Shown piece by piece: positions 62,118-64,000 of a stretch of DNA of 64,000 nucleotides. The notes beneath the pieces are model-generated. The model saw only the letters and a program-made list of their open reading frames with translations, was not told where the DNA came from and did no database searches. The DNA lies in the NCBI RefSeq assembly GCF_001902295.1, contig NZ_CP018335.1, positions 3,162,001-3,226,000 on the forward strand, read 5' to 3'. How positions within the stretch are numbered: position 1 is the stretch's first letter; each line of letters begins with the position of its first letter. Source of the DNA: Clostridium kluyveri. Lineage in GTDB: Bacteria > Bacillota > Clostridia > Clostridiales > Clostridiaceae. The position numbers were made by a program, and so were the translations under genes.

Positions 62118-62894
62118 TCAAGCTTCATTTGCTTCTGTATTTTTCCCTTTAACAATCCCTTGTACAAAAAGCATAGTTAAAGTGATTCCAATCAAAATGG
62201 TAGATACCGCAGCTATTTCTGGGGTTATGCTAGTTTTCATACTCTCCCACATGGCCAGGGGAAGCGTTTTAGTTTTAGAACCTGCCAGAAACATAGTAAC
62301 AGTTACTTCATCTATAGATGTGCTAAAAGCAAATACCGCCGCTGAAAACATAGAAGCTTTAATCTGAGGCAGTGTAATGTTAAAAAATACACTAATTTGT
62401 TTTGAACCCAGTCCCATTGCTGCCAGCTCAATATTTTTATCTACCCCCTTTAGTCCTGTCATCACCGTTACAAATACCATAGGTATAGCCAGAAGTGTAT
62501 GCCCTAGAACTATTCCAGGTATAGTATTAGTTAATTTTAAAGGAGCAAAGGAATTATATAAGGCTACACTAATTATAATTACAGGTATAACCATAGGCAT
62601 AACCATAAATCCCATAAATACATTTTTAAATTTAAACTCCACCTTAGTAACAGCAGCTGCCGCCATGGTTCCTAGAATAAGAGCAAGTATTACTGTAAGT
62701 ACCGCTATTCCAAGACTTCTGCCGAAACATTGAGTCCACTGACTATCATTAAAGAAAGCATGATACCACTGAGTAGAGTAACTTGGTGGTGGAAATTTAA
62801 AATAACTTAACGAAGTAAAAGAAAGGGGTATCAATACAAATACAGGAGCTATAAGAAAAAACAATATAACTATTACAATTATTGGAAGCCACAT
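62118..62894 (-). CDS. potC: Spermidine/putrescine ABC transporter permease PotC
   Basis: 258 aa, six membrane helices; MWLPIIVIVILFFLIAPVFV and LSYFKFPPPSYSTQWYHAFF are PotC-like, and the EAA loop ELAAMGLGSKQISVFFNITLPQIK is intact. Its ATG overlaps the potB stop by one base (TAATG). Imports polyamines with PotB, PotA and PotD. Confidence 0.94.
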   Translation of the reverse strand: MWLPIIVIVILFFLIAPVFVLIPLSFTSLSYFKFPPPSYSTQWYHAFFNDSQWTQCFGRSLGIAVLTVILALILGTMAAAAVTKVEFKFKNVFMGFMVMPMVIPVIIISVALYNSFAPLKLTNTIPGIVLGHTLLAIPMVFVTVMTGLKGVDKNIELAAMGLGSKQISVFFNITLPQIKASMFSAAVFAFSTSIDEVTVTMFLAGSKTKTLPLAMWESMKTSITPEIAAVSTILIGITLTMLFVQGIVKGKNTEANEA

Positions 62895-63799
62895 TATTCT
62901 CCCTCCTTTAACATAGGGTTTCTTTTTACCAATACTGCAAGTATAGACAAAAGTACCATGGTAATAATAAATAAAACTAAGGAAAGTGCAGAGGCTAAAG
63001 GCCAGTTCAAGGTAGCACTTATATTATTCTGTATAAGGGTAGATACAAGCATATTCTTTGATCCCCCTAGTAGTGCAGGAGTAATAAAATATCCAAGAGC
63101 TAGAACAAATACCAGTATTGATCCTGATAAAATTCCCGGAACAGATAAAGGAAAAAACACCTGCCAAAAAGCTTTTATAGGCCTGGCCCCCATAACTTGA
63201 GCAACTTCCACTAGCTGTGTGTCAATACTTGACATAACCGAATAAACATTTAACACCATATACGGAAATAGAACATGGGTCATACCTATTGTTACAGAAG
63301 CAGTATTGTAAAGTAAATCCAAAGGCTGATTTATAAGCCCTATATTCTTCAAAAAGGTATTTAAAATCCCCTGTTCCTGTAAGATTATAATCCATGAAAA
63401 AGTACGTACCAATAAACTAATCCAGAAAGGTATCATAATAATCATTAGAATGACCTTTTTGGTTCTGGAGGATTTTGTTTTAATAATAAAATAAGCTACC
63501 GGATAAGCAAGTACAATTGATATTACTGTTACAATAAATGAAGTTTTCAAGGTAAGCCATATAACTTGAAGATATATAGGCTCTGTAAAAATCTGTGCTA
63601 TATATTTAAAAGTAAATCCATTCTCATCTATAATACTTAATTTAAATAAACTTATCATAGGTACGAATGTGAATACTATAATAAAAAGTGCAGGCAATAT
63701 TACCAGTATCCATTTTACACTAAGCAAATTATTTAATTTATCTTTTGTAGAATTTTTCTCAAACATCATCTCTTCTTTCTTAATACTCTCATTCACCAT
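62894..63799 (-). CDS. potB: Spermidine/putrescine ABC transporter permease PotB
   Basis: 301 aa, six membrane helices with the EAA loop LVEVAQVMGARPIKAFWQVFFPLS. ATG 63799 lies 6 nt after GGGGGA; the upstream TTG frame is not used. It is preceded by a 12-bp hairpin and the end of a binding-protein gene, so the binding protein precedes B and C rather than closing the operon as in the usual potABCD order. Confidence 0.94.
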   Translation of the reverse strand: MVNESIKKEEMMFEKNSTKDKLNNLLSVKWILVILPALFIIVFTFVPMISLFKLSIIDENGFTFKYIAQIFTEPIYLQVIWLTLKTSFIVTVISIVLAYPVAYFIIKTKSSRTKKVILMIIMIPFWISLLVRTFSWIIILQEQGILNTFLKNIGLINQPLDLLYNTASVTIGMTHVLFPYMVLNVYSVMSSIDTQLVEVAQVMGARPIKAFWQVFFPLSVPGILSGSILVFVLALGYFITPALLGGSKNMLVSTLIQNNISATLNWPLASALSLVLFIITMVLLSILAVLVKRNPMLKEGE

Positions 63800-63831
63800 T
63801 TCCATTCCCCCAAAAATCAATAACTATTAAC

Positions 63832-63863
63832 CTAAAGTTCTAGCTGTATAACTAGAACTTTAG
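63832..63863 (-). terminator. Hairpin between binding protein and potB
   Basis: Perfect 12-bp stem CTAAAGTTCTAG / CTAGAACTTTAG (63832-63843, 63852-63863). No T-run follows on the minus strand, so it may attenuate or stabilise the messenger rather than terminate fully. Confidence 0.55.
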
Positions 63864-63876
63864 ATTTTAGAATAAA

Positions 63877-64000
63877 TTATTTAATTAACCACTGTTGGAA
63901 TTTAGTATCCACAGCATCATAATTTTCTGCCCACCATTCTTCATCGCCATGTATAAGTTTATTAGAGGTTTCGTCATCTCCTCTTCCTATTCTTTCTTTT
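63877..64000 (-). CDS. potD: Polyamine-binding protein PotD, C-terminal part (cut by window end)
   Basis: The last 40 codons are inside the window: ...DDETSNKLIHGDEEWWAENY, then DAVDTKFQQWLIK and a stop. The closing 'W.....FQ.WL' resembles extracellular polyamine-binding proteins, and potB and potC follow it. Identification rests mainly on context. Confidence 0.7.
   Translation of the reverse strand, partial: KERIGRGDDETSNKLIHGDEEWWAENYDAVDTKFQQWLIK

Overview
The window is low-GC, AT-rich Firmicutes DNA. The gene content points to a spore-forming Clostridium of the sensu stricto group: a GerA-type germinant receptor operon, a CWB2 cell-wall-anchored protein, clostridial HTH-TPR regulators and MurT/GatD. 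I suspect a C. kluyveri-like species, but that is an impression and not a database result. No rRNA or intact tRNA gene, no prophage and no cas gene was seen.

Layout. 0.3-2.4 kb: murT-gatD (lipid II amidation), facing clpB. 5-8 kb: two tandem HTH-TPR regulators and a small YtxH-like protein. 8.3-9.9 kb: cyclase, DUF2164 and YczE-like genes. 10-15.4 kb: three envelope/stress-type regulatory modules in a row on the minus strand: PadR with DUF4097, DUF2089 with SHOCT-like proteins, and an ECF sigma factor with its anti-sigma and two membrane proteins. 15.6-18 kb: a CsoR-linked metal ATPase. 18.4-24 kb: an FtsH variant, rhomboid, HD-GYP, a Fur-family regulator and MntP. 24-35 kb: YgjP-like protease, S41 protease, CWB2 protein, MarR, isochorismatase, a MecA-N-type PBP and a chemotaxis receptor. 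35-39 kb: threonine aldolase and proC-proB-proA. 39-46 kb: a ClC exchanger and the liv branched-chain amino acid ABC operon. 46-50.6 kb: a bactofilin-like pair, two tandem small HTH-like proteins, a decayed transposase tail, a GDSL esterase and a GNAT enzyme. 50.7-53.2 kb: CRISPR relics interleaved with a truncated ATP-binding protein gene and rarD. 53-58 kb: a MerR regulator and the Ger receptor operon. 58-64 kb: a lamin-tail protein, an Ldh-family dehydrogenase, a macro domain, an SOD-like protein and a pot (polyamine) transporter cut off by the window end.

Most notable: (1) three fragments of a Clostridium-type CRISPR repeat, two with a shared leader-like flank, lying around rarD and an internally deleted ATP-binding gene, with no cas genes; (2) a dispersed structured intergenic repeat present in at least six full or partial copies, plus a second repeat abutting it; (3) two genes, proA and clpB, whose only good Shine-Dalgarno sequence is separated from the start codon by a stable hairpin; (4) a GerC subunit with no lipobox cysteine; (5) two tandem paralogous ~50-residue HTH-like proteins. 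Starts were moved from the longest reading frame wherever a Shine-Dalgarno sequence or a promoter required it; each case is explained in its entry.
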